From CAISIP01 sp031367285 (lineage in GTDB: Bacteria; Pseudomonadota; Gammaproteobacteria; Burkholderiales; Burkholderiaceae_C): a DNA stretch of 13,793 bases. Position numbers and translations under genes: made by a program. The stretch is taken from NCBI GenBank assembly GCA_031367285.1, contig JANLPN010000478.1:1-13793 (forward strand). Reading direction: 5' to 3'. Positions 13,146 through 13,793 of this stretch are shown piece by piece; position 1 is the stretch's first letter, and each line of letters opens with the position of its first letter. Under the pieces are notes generated by a model, which saw only the letters and a program-made list of their open reading frames with translations, was not told the origin of the DNA and ran no database searches.

Positions 13146-13427
13146 CTAGTGGTAATCCACAATTTCAACGTTGCTGGGGCCTCTTCCCGTCTTGGGCCAT
13201 TCGAAGCACAGCCGCCACTGGTCATTGATGCGGATGCTATATTGGCCTTTGCGATCGCCTTTCAGGGCCTCAAGCCGATTGCCCGGCAAATCCAGGTCTT
13301 GTAGCGAAGTCGCCGCGTCCAACTGGTCCAGATGCAGTTCGGCCTTGCGCTCAAAGCCTGAAAAGGCCTTGACGCGTTTCCCTTCGGCGAAAGTCCTGGT
13401 TCGCTTGTCCCGATAGCTGACGACCAT
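13146..13427 (-). CDS. higB: HigB-type toxin (RelE superfamily ribosome-dependent mRNA interferase)
   Basis: A 93-residue toxin of the RelE/ParE fold. Characteristic segments are KRVKAFSGFERKAELHLDQL, then LDLPGNRLEALKGDRKGQYSIRINDQWRLCFEW and the C-terminal strand VEIVDYH. The RINDQWRLCF block and terminal DYH are classic HigB. It cleaves mRNA on the ribosome when free of HigA. The ATG at 13425-13427 is preceded by a GATACAGACGC stretch with only weak Shine-Dalgarno character. Full length, no damage seen. Its promoter region is shared with the divergent regulator at 13547. Confidence 0.93.
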   Translation of the reverse strand: MVVSYRDKRTRTFAEGKRVKAFSGFERKAELHLDQLDAATSLQDLDLPGNRLEALKGDRKGQYSIRINDQWRLCFEWPKTGRGPSNVEIVDYH

Positions 13428-13433
13428 GCGTCT

Positions 13434-13476
13434 GTATCGTACCGGATAATACCAATGCGCGATACGTTAAGCGTAT
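13434..13476. promoter_or_regulatory. Inverted-repeat cluster, candidate HigA operator
   Basis: Just upstream of higB lie ATACG-TTAAG-CGTAT (13462-13476) and a looser GTAT-N11-ATAC (13434-13452). GTATCG at 13434-13439 and CGATAC at 13460-13465 also face each other. HigA proteins repress their own promoters by binding AT-rich inverted repeats of this kind. The site lies in the 119-bp gap shared with the divergent regulator gene and could affect both. Confidence 0.5.
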
Positions 13477-13546
13477 TGATTGATGCCGGGACCACCGACG
13501 CTCACGCGCCCGGTCCCTTTCAGCGGATACTTGCCGCAGCCCTGCA

Positions 13547-13793
13547 ATGATCTCTCACATCGCCCTTACCGAAAGCGGCAAACCCAAATACGCGTCCATC
13601 GCGGCTGAGCTGGCCCAGGCCATCCTCGCCGGCCAGCTAGCGCCGGGCGAAAAGTTGCCTCCGCACCGTGTGCTGGCCAAACGCCTGGGCGTGACCACCG
13701 GCACCATCAGCCGGGCCTACGCTAATCTCGAGCAGCAGGCGCTTGCGTTGGCCCGGGTGGGTGACGGCACTTACGTGCGCAACCTCGAAACCG
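13547..13793 (+). CDS. GntR/MocR-type transcriptional regulator, N-terminal part (runs off the window)
   Basis: The first 82 residues of a GntR-fold regulator, cut by the window end. The winged helix-turn-helix is clear: KPKYASIAAELAQAILAGQL, then PGEKLPPHRVLAKRLGVTTG and TISRAYANLEQQAL, ending with the wing VGDGTYVRN. The short N-terminus (ALTESGKPKY) and the PPHRVLAKRLGVTTGTISRAY sequence are typical of MocR/PdxR proteins, in which an aminotransferase-like PLP-binding domain follows; that domain is outside the window and cannot be confirmed. The ATG at 13547-13549 is used because homology follows directly; its ribosome site is weak. It is divergent from higBA and is the nearest candidate regulator of tmpAB. 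Confidence 0.85.
   Translation, partial: MISHIALTESGKPKYASIAAELAQAILAGQLAPGEKLPPHRVLAKRLGVTTGTISRAYANLEQQALALARVGDGTYVRNLET

Noticed and set aside
1..13793. CRISPR arrays, tRNA or rRNA genes, prophage or integrase genes
   Set aside because: No regularly spaced repeats, cloverleaf-like or rRNA-like segments, and no integrase or phage proteins were seen.

Overview
The window is GC-rich DNA with the gene content and codon habits of a betaproteobacterium, probably Burkholderiales near Comamonadaceae. This is judged from the AzoR/LysR pair, the peptide-type ABC operon and the CHAT fragment, not from a marker gene. It splits into a decayed left part and an intact right part.

Left part (1-3735): gene fragments and small genes. 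There is a left-edge remnant, a serine hydrolase broken in its middle (minus strand), and a SnoaL/NTF2-like gene with an in-frame stop just before its expected C-terminus (plus). Next come a small intact SpoIIAA-like gene (minus) and a second SnoaL-like gene damaged at both ends (minus). After an uncertain ORF and a small thioredoxin-like gene (both minus) lies the C-terminal piece of a CHAT-domain protein, frameshifted and with Ser at the catalytic Cys position. It looks like a graveyard of accessory and catabolic genes.

Middle (3750-10840): azoR (minus) is divergent from a LysR regulator (plus), with a T-N11-A palindrome between them. A four-gene ABC importer operon of the peptide/opine type follows on the plus strand: Tat-exported binding protein, two permeases, and one polypeptide carrying both ATPase domains.

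Right part (10871-13793): convergent with the ABC operon is a two-gene minus-strand operon. It encodes a gamma-butyrobetaine-hydroxylase-like Fe(II)/2-oxoglutarate oxygenase followed by an HD-domain diiron oxygenase. This matches TmpA/TmpB, which convert 2-(trimethylammonio)ethylphosphonate to its (R)-1-hydroxy product and then to glycine betaine plus phosphate. All metal ligands are visible. The TmpA-like protein keeps aromatic residues where butyrobetaine hydroxylase has its trimethylammonium cage, and the TmpB-like protein has Tyr where the 2-aminoethylphosphonate enzyme PhnZ has its amine-binding Glu. A perfect 15-bp palindrome lies 84 bp upstream of tmpA. Beyond it are a HigB/HigA toxin-antitoxin pair (minus) and, divergent from that, the start of a GntR/MocR-type regulator cut by the window end.

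Working model: the right half is an uptake and catabolism module for a quaternary-ammonium phosphonate, giving the cell phosphate and glycine betaine. The enzyme pair is well supported. The link to the ABC importer and to the MocR regulator is inferred from position only.
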